Source of the DNA: Stachybotrys elegans | Taxonomy: Eukaryota > Ascomycota > Sordariomycetes > Hypocreales > Stachybotryaceae | DNA: 64,000 nt | Direction of reading: 5' to 3' | Assembly: GCA_020746835.1 (NCBI GenBank) | Contig: JAGPNK010000002.1 | Location: 1-64,000 of the forward strand | Shown here: piece by piece, positions 11,402 through 22,736 of the stretch | How positions within the stretch are numbered: position 1 is the stretch's first letter | Layout: the number at the start of each line of letters is the position of its first letter | Notes under the pieces: model-generated | Database searches by the model: none | What the model saw: only the letters and a program-made list of their open reading frames with translations | What the model was told of the DNA's origin: nothing | Position numbers and translations under genes: made by a program

Positions 11402-11598
11402 CCCCCTCCGACGATAAAGACGACGTCAGATTTAGATGACAATTGGTTAGTCAGTAAGCAAAATATCCAAGCACAAGTAGCAAATAAGTACGCCAAAAAG
11501 AGACAAGGTGGTCAATACAAATTTTAATCAAAACGCTATGTCTATGATCAACCAGTATATGCAAGCATGTGTAAGGTACATCAATTATCCTTCCCACC

Positions 11599-13499
11599 TC
11601 AATCCATCTTCCTCAATGCCTCATCCATTGCTACTCTCCACTTGTGGGCGTTCCTGCTGATGAGCCAGATGCCCATGGACCCTAATACCAAGCAAATCAC
11701 GCACAGAGTTGTCATCATGTAGCCCATCCCCACACTCTCAATCCATGGCGCGGCAACTATGGTGCCGACGCAGCTCAAGATGTTTCGGACAAAGTTGTTG
11801 ACAGCGACGCCGGCTGAGCTACGCTTGCGGACAAATTCGGTAAGCATGGTTGTACCGAGGGTCTGGTGAAAGAAGTTAGTTTGAAAAAGGTTCAACGATT
11901 GCAATGATGGCGCACCCAAAGCTGCAGGGAGGAAGGGGGAGTCTCTGGACTTACAAAGTGAAGCATCGAGGAGAACCCGAAGACGAAAAGCGCACTGATG
12001 GGCACCATGTACTGCACCTCATAGTGCATGGACCATCCAAACCATAGCAATGAAAGCGGGTACAGGGTGTTAGCTAGCCATGCATTCTCCTTCATCCGAT
12101 CCTCCGGCAGGTAAATGAGCTTCCCCTCTGGATTGTACCTGTCGGCCTTGCGAGCCTCCCTTGCCATGATATTATCGATCCAGGGACCACCGACTGCTGA
12201 CGAAACGACATACCCCAATCCAGTTGACATGTACGTCACTCCTACAGCAGTTTCGTTGAAATTGTACGGAGGGCGAGCAAAGCCGTATTGGATGGCGATG
12301 TTGAGAAAGTAGACGGAACTGAAGGCGATGGAGGCGATCAGTACTGTGAGAAATACGGGTGGGAAGCGTAGGAGGAGGAGGACGCTCAGAGGCTCGACAA
12401 GGTAGTGGTTGAGCGACGTCGCAAACTTGCTGCTCTTGACCTTGAGCGACTCCCGAGTGGACATGCGTGTGAGCTCCTGCGTCATGGCAGGCTTGTTTTT
12501 GCGAGCTAACGTTTCCGGAAGCAGGAAGAAGATGGCCACAACGATAATAAAACCGTAGATTGCCAGGAACCACATGGTTGATCGCCAACGCAAGTGCTGC
12601 GCCAAAACACCACCAAGGAGCGGACCGACCAGGGGCCCAATCATGGGTCCCAAATAGAAGAGACTCATGGCGCGGCCTCGATCATGGGATTCCCAAATAT
12701 CAGCGATGGTGCCTGTGCCAATGACTTGCACACTGGCCGAGGCGCCACCGGCCAAGAAACGGAAAACAATGAGCATGGGCGCATTGGTGCTAACAGCACA
12801 GAGGACGGAAAAGACAATGAAGAGGGTGAAGGAGATGAGGTAGATGCTGCGGCGACCAAACTGCTCGGAAAAGGCAGACCACCAGATGGGGAAGATGGAC
12901 AAGGAGAGCATGTACAAGGCGACAGACATGTTGATGATGGTCTCAGAGGCACCAAGCTCGTCAGCTAAAGCATTGAGGGCGGCTGCGAGGGCATGTCAGT
13001 CATATCATCCCATTGTTTATGAAAGTCGAACAGCTCTCATCAAGAGCTTAGGGGAAGAAGTGTGCATACGGTAGAAGATGGATGAACCCATAGGTCCTAC
13101 AGCTGTAGCCAGAGAGATGGTGGCCGTGATACCCCATTTCGTGGAGTTGCGATATTTATACGGGCAATCGACTTCGGGTATAATGGTGAAACGGCCAAAG
13201 AGCCCACGCCGCTTGGAGCGTGGGACAATATATAGTGGGCCAAAGTGAGCAGATGAAGCTTGTAACTGAGCGTGAGTCTGGGTATTGTAAATATTAAGCT
13301 ATTATATCTTGTCTGAGGCTTCACTGGTAGCACTTACACTAGCTCTAATGCCGTCCTGATCTTGCGTAGTATCTGTGTTGTGATTAAGACTTGGGTTTGA
13401 AACGGCGGTTATGTCCAAGTGAATAGATGGTGGACACTCAATCTCGGCAGAGGAACGCTGGCCATGGGCCTTTTCATGGTCCAAGACACCGGCAGCCAT
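11599..13499 (-). CDS. MFS drug:H+ antiporter of the DHA1 group
   Basis: Four exons on the minus strand: 13338-13499, 13070-13265, 11955-12982 and 11599-11862 (introns of 72, 87 and 92 bp, all GT-AG). The product is 549 residues with a soluble N-terminus of about 95 residues and 12 predicted membrane helices. Family marks are the TM1 region GPMGSSIFYPALNALADELG, the loop 2-3 motif SEQFGRRS, and the efflux motif region GPMIGPLVGPLLGG in TM5. It belongs to the fungal multidrug/polyamine efflux branch and would export a drug, toxin or pathway product at the plasma membrane. The start is the ATG at 13499; another in-frame ATG at 13544 would add 15 residues. It ends the detoxification-like group on the left side of the carboxylesterase. 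Confidence 0.92.
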
Positions 13500-14396
13500 T
13501 GCAAAACCTTGGTATTGGAGAAGACAACTCGGGCGTCGGTTCATGTGTAAGCCTGGGTGGGAAGGAAGTCGAGTCGGAAGCTTTGAGTTGCTGCCAAGGC
13601 CTGGTAGGGAATTTGGCGTTTAGTGGCAGCATCTCGCCACCTACTCAAAAGCTCGGCGTGGTCCTTTTCCTTTTGAACAGGTTAGTGTAAGAGAGTCAAG
13701 GAGAAAATATACGATTGCGAACGGTGCCCAATTGCCAAGCCTGCAGCCAATTCCGATTCGAGGCAAGTGTTGCGTCAGCTTAGGCAGAATTTTATCATGT
13801 CATTATTAGTGCGGGCAATGCAATGACTGGGGTGTGCTAATCTCTCCGGGGAATGAACGGCCGTTGCCCGGCTGGAAGGTGAGAGCAGTGGAGCAGACGT
13901 TGCTAGTGTTTGAGGCCGCGGAACAGCTTCCGGAAACAGAAAACACCCAACCTTAGAGTCCACATACAAGGGTCTTCAGGCACGGCGGCTTGCCCTCAGC
14001 ATCTGAACCACGGATTATGATGGTGGTGACGGGCAGTACTCGGTCTCTGTAATTTAGAATAGAGTGGCTGTTTTGTGCTATAAGCCTCAGTAGAATCAGG
14101 CCCTTAGGGTTATGGCATGCAGAATCGTATGCAGTTCTAAATTTTGGTATGTTGTATCTCGCAGTGGCATGGTAATTGCTCGAGATTGCCGAGGTAGAAG
14201 GTATTGGCCAAGAGGTCGATGCATTCTAAAAGGATGCTTGGGAACAAATACCTACGAAGTATGATATTAGTCCTTCATCTTTGCATACATACATTGCTCA
14301 ACAATCCCACCGGCATTGAGAGCGTCTACCAATTGCCTATAGATTGTGGAAGACGCCTCCAAAGGTTCCAAGTCTATCCATGGGGCCCGTAACTTC
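13500..14396. other. Intergenic region
   Basis: Contains the promoter of the DHA1 transporter and the 3' flank of the carboxylesterase. No gene supported. Confidence 0.4.
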
Positions 14397-16001
14397 TCAT
14401 GGCTTGTTGAGCAAATCCCAAATCTCTAAACCCTTCTCCCACTCATCATCTGTCCAAATATCCGTCTCGCCATCGCTCCTCCACCGCCTCACCTCCTTGG
14501 GCTGCTTTGGGCCCCATTCCACTTTGTCGCCCTTGATAAAGGACGCGAAGCCTTGGTTCCAGCCTCTGAGCAACGCCTTCTCCTGGTCAGTCAGCCCACC
14601 CGAGAAGTTGGCACCCCAGAACCAGATGGGCACATCACTCGAGTGTGTCACCCCCAATTCAAGAGGGAAAGTCCCATTGACGCAGTCGACCCGCTTGTCG
14701 AAGCGGTACCGCAGAACCTCGACACCCGGAACGAGGCCACCTTGAAACAGTGCGTTATATAGTCCGCGCTGAAGAGCATGGACTTGAAGGCTCGCGTAAG
14801 TCTTGCCGAAAAATTCCTTCCAATCATCGTAGCCAGCTGGGAGCTCCTTGTTCGAGCCGCAATGGTGCCCCATCAGCTTTCTCACTGCACTCTCTGGAAA
14901 CTCTGCGCAGAGGCGAGAGTAGACAGCGTGATGAGAGTTTTCAGGTGTTCGCCAGGTGCGATAGATGGTGTGTTCATCTCTGCATTCTCCGCTGAGAAGC
15001 GTGATGCCACGTTCCTTCATTCTCTTCCCAAAATCCCCATCGCCCACCATAGACATGAGGTTCTTGGGCAAAAATGTGCCATTATCAACAAGTCGGAACT
15101 CGTGAATCTTCATCTCCGTTTGTACCCCCACCAACTGCTGGTACGGCAGACTTCGAAGGATTTCCAACTTCTTGGCTGATGGGAGCTCAAGCGAGATACC
15201 CAGCCTTGTGATGTACTCGTCGAATTGCTTTTGCTGCTCTGCCAGTGTCTTGGGCGTAACGCCGGGCCCGTTGGAGAGCATTGTGATTCTCCTGATGATA
15301 CGCGTCCCTTCTGGAGCACAGTATAGCTCGTGCGCCAGTTGCTGGAAAGCCGAGAAGCCGCCAGCAGAGTATCCAGCGGCGGTAATATTCGATGGGTCTC
15401 CTCCGAATAACGAGATATTTGCGTACGTCCACTCTAGAGCAGTTCTCTGGTCCCATAAGCCCATGTTGCCACTAGGTTCACCATTGCTCCTCGCCTCCGA
15501 ATCGAGCTCTTCACTTGCAAGAAACCCAAAGGCATTCAACCTGAAAGCAGGAAACACCATTATCGCCCTGAAGGCCGATTCCTTAAGAAGTGGCCCCAGT
15601 GAGCCTGGACCCCAATTGGCACTGCCGACTTGCAGGAAACCGCCATGGAAATACACGCAGACAGGCCAGCCCCCCTCCGGCGCAGGCTCTGCAGGGATCC
15701 AGATGTTCAGTTGCAGACAGTCCTCATCGAAGAGGGTTTTGTTTTGTGGGGTGCGAGCTGGAGGCTGTGGGCAGATTGCTGTTCCACCAGTGAATCGACC
15801 TGGGTTCGAAACCGTGCCGTACTTGAACTCCTTGGGTAACTTTCGAGGTGCTCGAAAACGGTATTCGCCAGTAGGTGGTAGGGCATAGGGAATGCCGCCA
15901 AAGTAGCGGACTACCGGTTCGTCGTGCTGACTCAAGGTCAGGCCTTCGATCAGCCCTAGTCGGCCAGCATCCAAGGTGTAGCTTTGCTGCTGGTATGCCA
16001 T
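14397..16001 (-). CDS. Type-B carboxylesterase
   Basis: Intronless, 534 residues, alpha/beta-hydrolase of the COesterase family (PF00135). The oxyanion-hole HGG is at about 119-121 (VYFHGGF), the nucleophile is Ser212 in GYSAGG, the acidic residue is likely in SGECRDEHT, and the catalytic His is likely in GVTHSSDVPIWFWG. There is no signal peptide, so it should be cytosolic, unlike lignin- or lipid-degrading secreted relatives. It would cleave small ester substrates. It is divergent from the acyl-CoA synthetase gene across a 560-bp shared promoter. Opening an ester in a plant or xenobiotic substrate would fit the cluster, but specificity is unknown. Confidence 0.93.
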   Translation of the reverse strand: MAYQQQSYTLDAGRLGLIEGLTLSQHDEPVVRYFGGIPYALPPTGEYRFRAPRKLPKEFKYGTVSNPGRFTGGTAICPQPPARTPQNKTLFDEDCLQLNIWIPAEPAPEGGWPVCVYFHGGFLQVGSANWGPGSLGPLLKESAFRAIMVFPAFRLNAFGFLASEELDSEARSNGEPSGNMGLWDQRTALEWTYANISLFGGDPSNITAAGYSAGGFSAFQQLAHELYCAPEGTRIIRRITMLSNGPGVTPKTLAEQQKQFDEYITRLGISLELPSAKKLEILRSLPYQQLVGVQTEMKIHEFRLVDNGTFLPKNLMSMVGDGDFGKRMKERGITLLSGECRDEHTIYRTWRTPENSHHAVYSRLCAEFPESAVRKLMGHHCGSNKELPAGYDDWKEFFGKTYASLQVHALQRGLYNALFQGGLVPGVEVLRYRFDKRVDCVNGTFPLELGVTHSSDVPIWFWGANFSGGLTDQEKALLRGWNQGFASFIKGDKVEWGPKQPKEVRRWRSDGETDIWTDDEWEKGLEIWDLLNKP

Positions 16002-16561
16002 CGCAGTGCAACTTATGCGGATTACGCTGGGAGGTTTCTGAGTGGACTAGGCTCTGACACAGTTACAGTTTGGTCGACACAACGTCTCAGGCTCACGATA
16101 TCGCACTTCAATAGCGCTTGGCCATCTCATTCTGACGTAGGGCCAGCTGATAGTTCTAGTACGGCATTGCCCGGCATACCCAGCTCCGCGGCTTAGTCCC
16201 GGTTGCTCTCAGCAAGACACGGAAAGGTGGCGCTTGGACTCCTACATTTACTTTTAGAGAAGAGAAGATAAGATTAGTCTAGCGGATGTTAAGGCCCTGG
16301 CAGCACGGAGCCAAGTCCGAGGCGAGAGAACCCGACGACTCCCCGGCGTTCACGTGTGCCGGTGACGGACCTGCGTCTAAGAGATTTTCCCCAATTGGCA
16401 ATGGTGCAGTGGGTATCGAAGTCCGGTTACTTTTGTTGAGCCATTGTAGGTGGACATGAGGTATGAGGCACTAATGGGCCAATCCGATTATATAGAAAAT
16501 AGAAAATCGATTCATCCTACGGACACGTTCCTCCTAGTAACTCGTTGAATCTGCCTACAAA
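16002..16561. promoter_or_regulatory. Divergent promoter: carboxylesterase / acyl-CoA synthetase
   Basis: The 560 bp between two divergent starts. It holds the word gaagtccggttac (16418-16430), which is shared with two other cluster promoters, and a TATATA at 16489-16494, about 70 bp before the synthetase ATG. Confidence 0.5.
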
Positions 16562-18415
16562 ATGCAAGCCAGTCTTCAGCGGACGCCGCTGTTAAAACTT
16601 ATCAACGAGCAGGACCCCTCGTCCATTGCCATTGTCAACCACAGCAGTGGCACAGCGTTTTCATACGGGTCTCTAATCCGTGACGTTGCACGAGCGCGGC
16701 ATGCGCTCTTGCAGTCCGTCGGCGACAAATCATTGGCAGGCGAACGGATTGGATTTATTGTTGAGAATGGTTATGGCTTCGTAGGTATGGATGGCACACT
16801 CAATCGCAATGAATTTCGTGACAAAAGGCTTCGTGGCTGACTAGAACTACCAGTCACGTTCTTGGCGATCCTGGCTTCTAGCGCCGTCGCGTTGCCTCTG
16901 GCACCTTCTCACCCGGCGAGTGAGTTGCGATATATTCTCAATGATAGTGCAGCAGCGGTTGTCATATCATCCGCCACACACGTCAAACAGGCCGAAGAAG
17001 TCCTCGAAGAGGGCTTGGATCATGTCCCTGTTCTGCACCAACTGGGCACATTCGATGAGCAAAGAGGGAACGCCGTCGACGTGGAATGGACCGAGCCACC
17101 CAGCGGCGCCACATGTGGCATGATGCTCTACACATCTGGCACAACGGCACGTCCAAAGGGCGTGGTGCTCCGAGAAGCCTGCCTGCTTGCCCAAGCGCAC
17201 ACCCTTCACGAAGCCTGGAACTACCAGCCATCGGACCGTCTCCTGCACATTCTGCCTCTGCACCATATCCATGGTACCGTGAATGCGCTCCTCGCACCTC
17301 TACTTGCGGGTTCAAGCGTCGAGTTCATGATTGGATTTAATGCTGAACGAGCTTGGTCTCGCCTAGCTGCACCATTCCTGCCCAACGGGAATGTCATAGC
17401 CAACAGCGCGAGCGACGGCACCAACAACGACGCCAGCGGTAAAATGGTGTTCCAGCCCATTACTTTCTTAACAGCTGTGCCTACAGTCTGGGCTCGCATG
17501 CTGTCCGCCTACCCTTCTTTGTCTTCCGAGTTTCAAAAGGCTGGCAAGAAAGCAATCTCCGTGGAGCACCTTCGCCTCAACATCTCTGGTTCGGCGTCCC
17601 TCCCTGCCCCGATCCGAGAGGCTTGGACCGACCTCTCCGAGGGCAACGTTCTGCTCGAGCGTTACGGTATGACTGAGATCGGTATGGCCATCTCTTGTGG
17701 CCTGGACTACAGTGACCGCGTTGAGAGTTCCGTTGGCTGGCCGCTTCCTTCCGTCGAGGTCCGCCTGGCTGAGACCAACGATGAGACGGGCGAGGAGACT
17801 ATCATTGCGTTTGGGGAAGAAAGGGACCCTGTAACAGGCAAGGAAAGGCAAGGAGAAATCCAGATCCGGGGACCAACCGTCTTCTCCGAATACTGGCGCA
17901 ACCCCGCCGCCACTAAGAAGGAGTTTACCCGTGACGGCTGGTTCAAGACTGGTGACATTGCCATTAGACGCACTGTTCCAGGGTCGGGCGAGGGCAGATC
18001 CGGCCCATGGGCTCGTGGCCCAGCATACTTCATCCAGGGCCGTCGCAGCGCCGACATTATCAAGAGCGGCGGAGAGAAGATATCCGCCTTGGAGATTGAG
18101 CGTGAGCTAATGGCCCTCCCCAACGTCGCTGAATGCGCAGTGGTTGGATTGCCATCAGAGGCCTGGGGCCAGAAGGTCGCAGCAGTGGTTGTCTTGTCAG
18201 AGGCAGGCAAGAACAGCGCCAAAACGTGGGGAGTAAAGGAGATGCGACGCGACCTCAAGGCTCACATCCCGCCGTTCAAGGTCCCCCAGGAGCTGGAGAT
18301 TGTTGAGTCTATCAAGCGCAATGCAATGGGCAAGGTGAACAAGAAGGATTTGATCGCAGCTGTCTTTGGCGATACCGAGAGAATAAGGAGGAGGAGCCTT
18401 AGTGGTCGCAGGTAA
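16562..18415 (+). CDS. Acyl-CoA synthetase, malonyl-CoA-synthetase-like (AMP-binding)
   Basis: Exons 16562-16784 and 16854-18415 (69-bp intron); 594 residues. It belongs to the ANL adenylating superfamily: the substrate acid is activated as an acyl-AMP and transferred to CoA. The ATP-binding motif YTSGTTARPKG is at 167-177, and the A5 motif ERYGMTEIG at 343-351. The RYGMTE form is, as I recall, characteristic of malonyl-CoA synthetases (MatB/ACSF3), where the Arg binds the second carboxylate. The later TGD and the C-terminal catalytic Lys region (NAMGKVNKKDL) are present. There is no peroxisomal SKL tail. In the Fusarium benzoxazolinone pathway malonyl-CoA is the acyl donor, so such an enzyme beside hydrolases is suggestive. 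A medium-chain or aromatic acid substrate remains possible. Confidence 0.88.
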
Positions 18416-18647
18416 TGGCAGTTGGTACATGGAATGAAGTACCGTGGCAAGTTTGATCGTTTTTATAATAGATTATTGTGTTTTACCAACCCTTCATCCA
18501 GAATCACAGTATACGACTACAGGGTCAAGTCATTTCCTGTGCCCGGAATGAGGGAGCGAAACATAACAATACAAAGGCGAATTTCGCTCAAGGTCTAGAA
18601 ACTCCGTAGTAACCTTCTATCTATGACTTTCTCACTACAGCTTCTTT

Positions 18648-20491
18648 CTACAACATCTTTTGAACCTGTTGTGCAACCCCCAAGACTTTTTCCTCCTCCA
18701 TGCGCCTGCCCACAATCTGCAGACCAACACTATACCCATCCATTTTCTCGATATCGTATAGGCCCCAGTTCCAAGCATCCATACTGTTACGGGGCTCGTA
18801 TTCCACAGGAGAAGGAGGATCAAGTGCTTTGGAAGCCTTGCCGGCTGGAAAAGACAGCGCAGTGTAGTCGAGGAAGTTGAAGAGCTTTGTGTAGCCAGGA
18901 TAGCGTAGTGTCCGATGCGGGATTGCGGTGTGTGGCGCGGTGGGCACAAGTAGAACGTCAACGGGTCGACCCGACGACGACCTCATGGCATTCCACATAT
19001 TATGGTACGCAGCCTGCACGGCCTTCTTTCTCTTGTTCAGTTGCCAATATTCGTAAACCGATATCGCCGGGCCACGTTCCACCAAGCTCTGGACATGAGG
19101 CATGAATGGCTCGCCACCTGCGGCAACATCGCGTCGAATATCTTCGCCTCCGTCAACAATGTAATGATCATCCTGTAGAAATTAGTACGCAGGGAACATG
19201 ATGGCTTCGAAGGGGAGTTGATCTCACCTGGATCTTGATGCAGTCGGAGTTTAGAGATGTATTCCAGGGAACGAGTTCATGTCCAGCTGCCACCAGCTTT
19301 TCGCATAATTCTTTAAATACCCTTTCAATGGGCGGATGTACCTTCACCGTTCCGTCATCTACCATAACCCCAAAAACTAACGGCTTTTGTGAATATCGCT
19401 GGAAGACGTCTTCTCTCCATGGCATAGGTGGGAGTTGAGGATCCAGTCTCCAGCACTCGGTCTCAATCACAGCTTTCGACGCCAGTGTAAGAGTGTTGAG
19501 TGTTCTTGCCATAGGGCCAACGACGGAAGGTATCTGATGTTGTCCATCTTGAGAGACCGCTACACCTTCATACGAAAACCTGCCGCTCTGGTGCCAGGTC
19601 AGCAAGTCAAGCACAACTGATTGTTAGAAAGTACGGTCGCCCACGCTTGGCTTGAAGCCCCATAAGCCGTTCATGTGGGCTGGGAGACGGATGGAGCCGC
19701 CAATATCAGTGCCCCAGCCGAGCGCTGACCCACTGAGGGCCAGAAGAGCACCTTCGCCTCCCGAGGAGCCGCCTGGAGTGAATTCAGGGTTCATCGGGTG
19801 CGTGGTCAGGCCCCAAAGCGGATTATCTGTTTCACCCCACTGCCAGGAGTTAGTAAGTTTGAACCAGATGCAGATGGTGTATTTTCGTACCAGAATACTC
19901 TGAGGCAGGTTTGTTTTGGCGATGATGACGGCTCCGAGTTGTTGGAGCACCTTCACTAGGACACAATCTGAGTCGGCTGGATGGAAGGCGCGACCAACAT
20001 AGCCCAGTGTTGAGTCTAGCCCTTCAAGATTGAATTGATCCTTGAGCGAAACCGGCACACCATGGAGGGGCCCCTTTAGTCGCCCATGTTCCTGCTGAAA
20101 GGCGTCGAGCTCACTCGCTTGGTTCAGAGCCACATCGAAGCAGACCTCTGTCAAACAGTTTGTCTAGCAGCACTTGGTTAGCGGCGCCTTACGGTGGCCA
20201 AATTTCAGATGGCGAGCATACTCTCTGATGGGCTTCTTTGGCTCTAAGACAGGGGTTAGTCATAGGAATTGGCATGTTTGCTTTACCAATGATCTCTTAC
20301 TTTGCAATGTGAGCAAGGACGACGGCCTCGCATGTAATCTCTCGGGTTTCTAATAGCGTGGTCAAGTCTTGGATGTCTTTCGCAGCAAGGATGCGAGGAT
20401 CAGACGGTGTATCTTCGCCGTAGGACTTTATGAGTTTCTTATCGCGTATTGCCCGCTTCTCAGCGACAACCTCTGTCCAGTGGCGAGGCAT
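18648..20491 (-). CDS. Amidase-signature hydrolase (acetamidase/fatty-acid-amide type), first copy
   Basis: Six exons on the minus strand: 20301-20491, 20222-20243 (only 22 nt), 19891-20163, 19645-19839, 19228-19587 and 18648-19172. Introns are 51-58 bp, and all joins keep the frame. The product is 521 residues. The Ser-cisSer-Lys triad is visible: Lys in PVSLKDQF, the cis-Ser in GGSSGGEG, and the nucleophile Ser in GTDIGGSIRLPA. The enzyme hydrolyses a carboxamide to acid plus ammonia or amine in the cytosol. The start ATG (20491, MPRHWTEVV) is the one used in relatives; the upstream frame lacks support. It is divergent from the dienelactone hydrolase gene over 420 bp, which suggests joint regulation. 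Confidence 0.92.
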
Positions 20492-20911
20492 CTCACGCTT
20501 AGAAAAGCACTTTAAGCCGCAAGCTAAGGGTCGCCTGCGAATCGTATAGGTAGACTTGAAGGATCGGTGCCTGGAGAACAACGCCAACTTGTACTCAGTA
20601 CTCCCAGGAGCAGTTGGGTGGATGACTTGAATCCTTATCATGTCAGTGGAGTCCTGATTGCTGGTCGCTTCGGCTTCGGCTTACATCTCGAGTAGCGAAT
20701 CTGGGTGCTTGATTAGGGGTCTAATCGCCGACCGGCTCTGCTCCCGCCAGATGCCGATGTAGCCCCTGAACTCCACATGAGTTATCCGCGAGTGCTAGAA
20801 ATTGGAGCTGCAAGGTCTACAGCAATACAGGCAAACAGCTCCTCAAATCATTTTACCGTTAATCTTTGTCGCAACATACATTTCAGAGTCAAGCGAGCGA
20901 TACCAACCAAC
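20492..20911. promoter_or_regulatory. Divergent promoter: amidase 1 / dienelactone hydrolase
   Basis: The 420 bp between two divergent starts; several CGG/CCG triplets lie near 20725-20755 (atcgccgaccggctctgctc), possible half-sites for a Zn2Cys6 factor. No TATA box is evident. Confidence 0.4.
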
Positions 20912-21940
20912 ATGACAGACATCCATGACCCTGTGCTCGCCAAGCCGGCTGACTTGTGCTGTCTCAAAGGCGACTTTCACAATGGTGAGCCCACGGGAAG
21001 CATCATCCAGATCGAGGGCGTTGACACCTACGTGGCCAAGCCTGATGCCAAGGTTGTCAATGGAAATGTCTTGCTCTTCTTCCCTGATGCCTTCGGGCTG
21101 CACATTAACAGCAAATTGATGATGGACGCCTACGCTGCTTGTGGATATCTCACTCTCGGCGTCGACTACTTTCTTGGCGTAAGTGCATCATTAGAAATCC
21201 CGGCTTGTTTGAAGAACACTCTGTTGATACGTCTAGGGTTGTAGGACGGCGTGACAAAGTATAGCACTTCGCCGCTAAATGATCCCAACTTCGACCTGGG
21301 AGCTTGGACCGCCAAGCATCTGCATCCCTCAGAGGAGATTGGGCGGCAGTGGGTAAAGAACGTCAAAGCCAAGTACGGCAACGACGGTAAAACCAAATTC
21401 GGTTGCGTTGGCTACTGGTGAGTTTGCTCGATTCCCCTGAAATGCTCAGGTAGCGTGAGTTGATCAAAAATAGCTGGGGCGCACGGTTCGTGTTAGAACA
21501 GCTGTCCGATGATGGCATTTGCGTAGCTGGCGCTATTGCCCACCCGTCTTTCGTAAACGAGAGCCATGTGCAGAAGTCGAAGGGTAAGAGCAGCTCAACA
21601 TACGGCTGAGGGCCTGAGATGATTGTGATAGCTAAACCGTGGCCAATAGCACCCATCGCGTTCTCTGTTCCGGCCACCGACAAACTGTTCTCAAATGAGT
21701 CGCGCACGAGAGTGATTGAGATCTGCACTGAGAAGCAGCAACGGTTCAACATGCAAATCTTCTCCCACGTTGGCCACGGCTTTGCAGTAAGATCAGAACC
21801 AACCGTCAAGATCTATGTACTAGGCTAACAGACTTTGCCAGTCACGAACGCGACTTACGGACCCTTATGAGGTTTGGGCCAAGGAGCAGCACTTCAAGGC
21901 ATTCATCGAATGGCTTGACTTCTGGATTGCCCAGGCATAA
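20912..21940 (+). CDS. Dienelactone hydrolase-family protein
   Basis: Five exons: 20912-21178, 21245-21417, 21474-21583, 21650-21786 and 21842-21940; 261 residues. The catalytic triad is Cys147 in GYCWG, created exactly across the second intron, then Asp in PATDKLF and His in SHVGHGFA. DLH enzymes open the lactone ring of dienelactones formed in chlorocatechol and aromatic catabolism; fungal relatives act on varied lactones or thioesters. For exon 4 I chose the acceptor ccaatag, because it gives the family sequence KSKAPIAFSVPA; an in-frame acceptor 18 bp earlier would insert six residues. It is paired head-to-head with amidase 1. Confidence 0.92.
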
Positions 21941-22655
21941 TGCGCAACAAGGCGAGACTGTACTAGCTGCAGACGAAAGTCGTAAATAACAAAAGGCATA
22001 GAATCGGGAATATGAAAGAGACTAGAATAGACAAGTGTTATCACAATACTCAGTGACTCTTATATATCTCAATGTGGCAACTGCACAGTAGATACAGAAC
22101 ATGACCAGCAACTACTCGTAACGTTATGGGTTAGGGACCTACGTTGATGAGGCCGTCACGGTGGTTGGTTCTGATGTCCGAACCCTGCCACCTCTCGTTC
22201 GCTACGATCAGGAGGGAATCAGCCTAAGTGGTCTAGTCCACCCGTCCCATGTGGCATCATGGCTTTAGAAGCTCCTCAAAAAGCCCTTGCTATGCAGAAA
22301 TTGAAATAAACGAGACAGACCATGACGTGAACTCTTCCGCCACAAGCGGCATAGGCAGACCTAAGGGTGCACCGTGCCTAGCCGTATAATCCTCGGCCCC
22401 CTATCAGCGGGAAGAGATAACTCGGTCCACTTAACGGCCTTGATTATAGACTTGCTGTAAATCGCTATCATTGTGGCCAACAATCCATGCTCAAGGCTGA
22501 GATGGGCTCGGGGAACTGCCGGCACACTCGGGGAGCAAGCTTGGGCAATTCAGTTGCTTCGACGCTAGTAATTCGCCACTCCGTAGAACAGATGGGATGC
22601 GGGGCAGAGTAGCCACCGCGGGTGGTATCTTATTGCGATAAGGATATCGGTAGGG
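21941..22655. other. Intergenic region
   Basis: The 3' flank of the dienelactone hydrolase and the promoter of the aldo-keto reductase. No coding or repeat structure recognised. Confidence 0.4.
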
Positions 22656-22663
22656 TATTTAAA
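22656..22663 (+). promoter_or_regulatory. TATA-like box of the aldo-keto reductase gene
   Basis: TATTTAAA, 74-81 bp upstream of the ATG at 22737. Confidence 0.5.
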
Positions 22664-22736
22664 GTAGCTGGGCAATGGTTGTGCAAGGAGAAGCGGCCCC
22701 GCGGATACCTGCCCCTAAGCTCCGAAATCAATCAAG

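Larger units (their letters stand above)
9808..11598. other. Intergenic region with inverted and direct repeats
   Basis: No conserved gene seen in 1.8 kb. It holds a 52/51-bp inverted pair (10615-10666 and 11351-11401), a 15-bp direct repeat (11331-11345 and 11450-11464, gtcagtaagcaaaat), and a tandem aggtgacccarttag doublet near 10300-10330. An open frame at 10197-10673 minus includes one copy of the inverted pair but resembles no protein family known to me. Confidence 0.5.

Noticed and set aside
15172..15888. 238-codon plus-strand frame
   Set aside because: Antisense shadow of the carboxylesterase, whose catalytic motifs are complete on the other strand.
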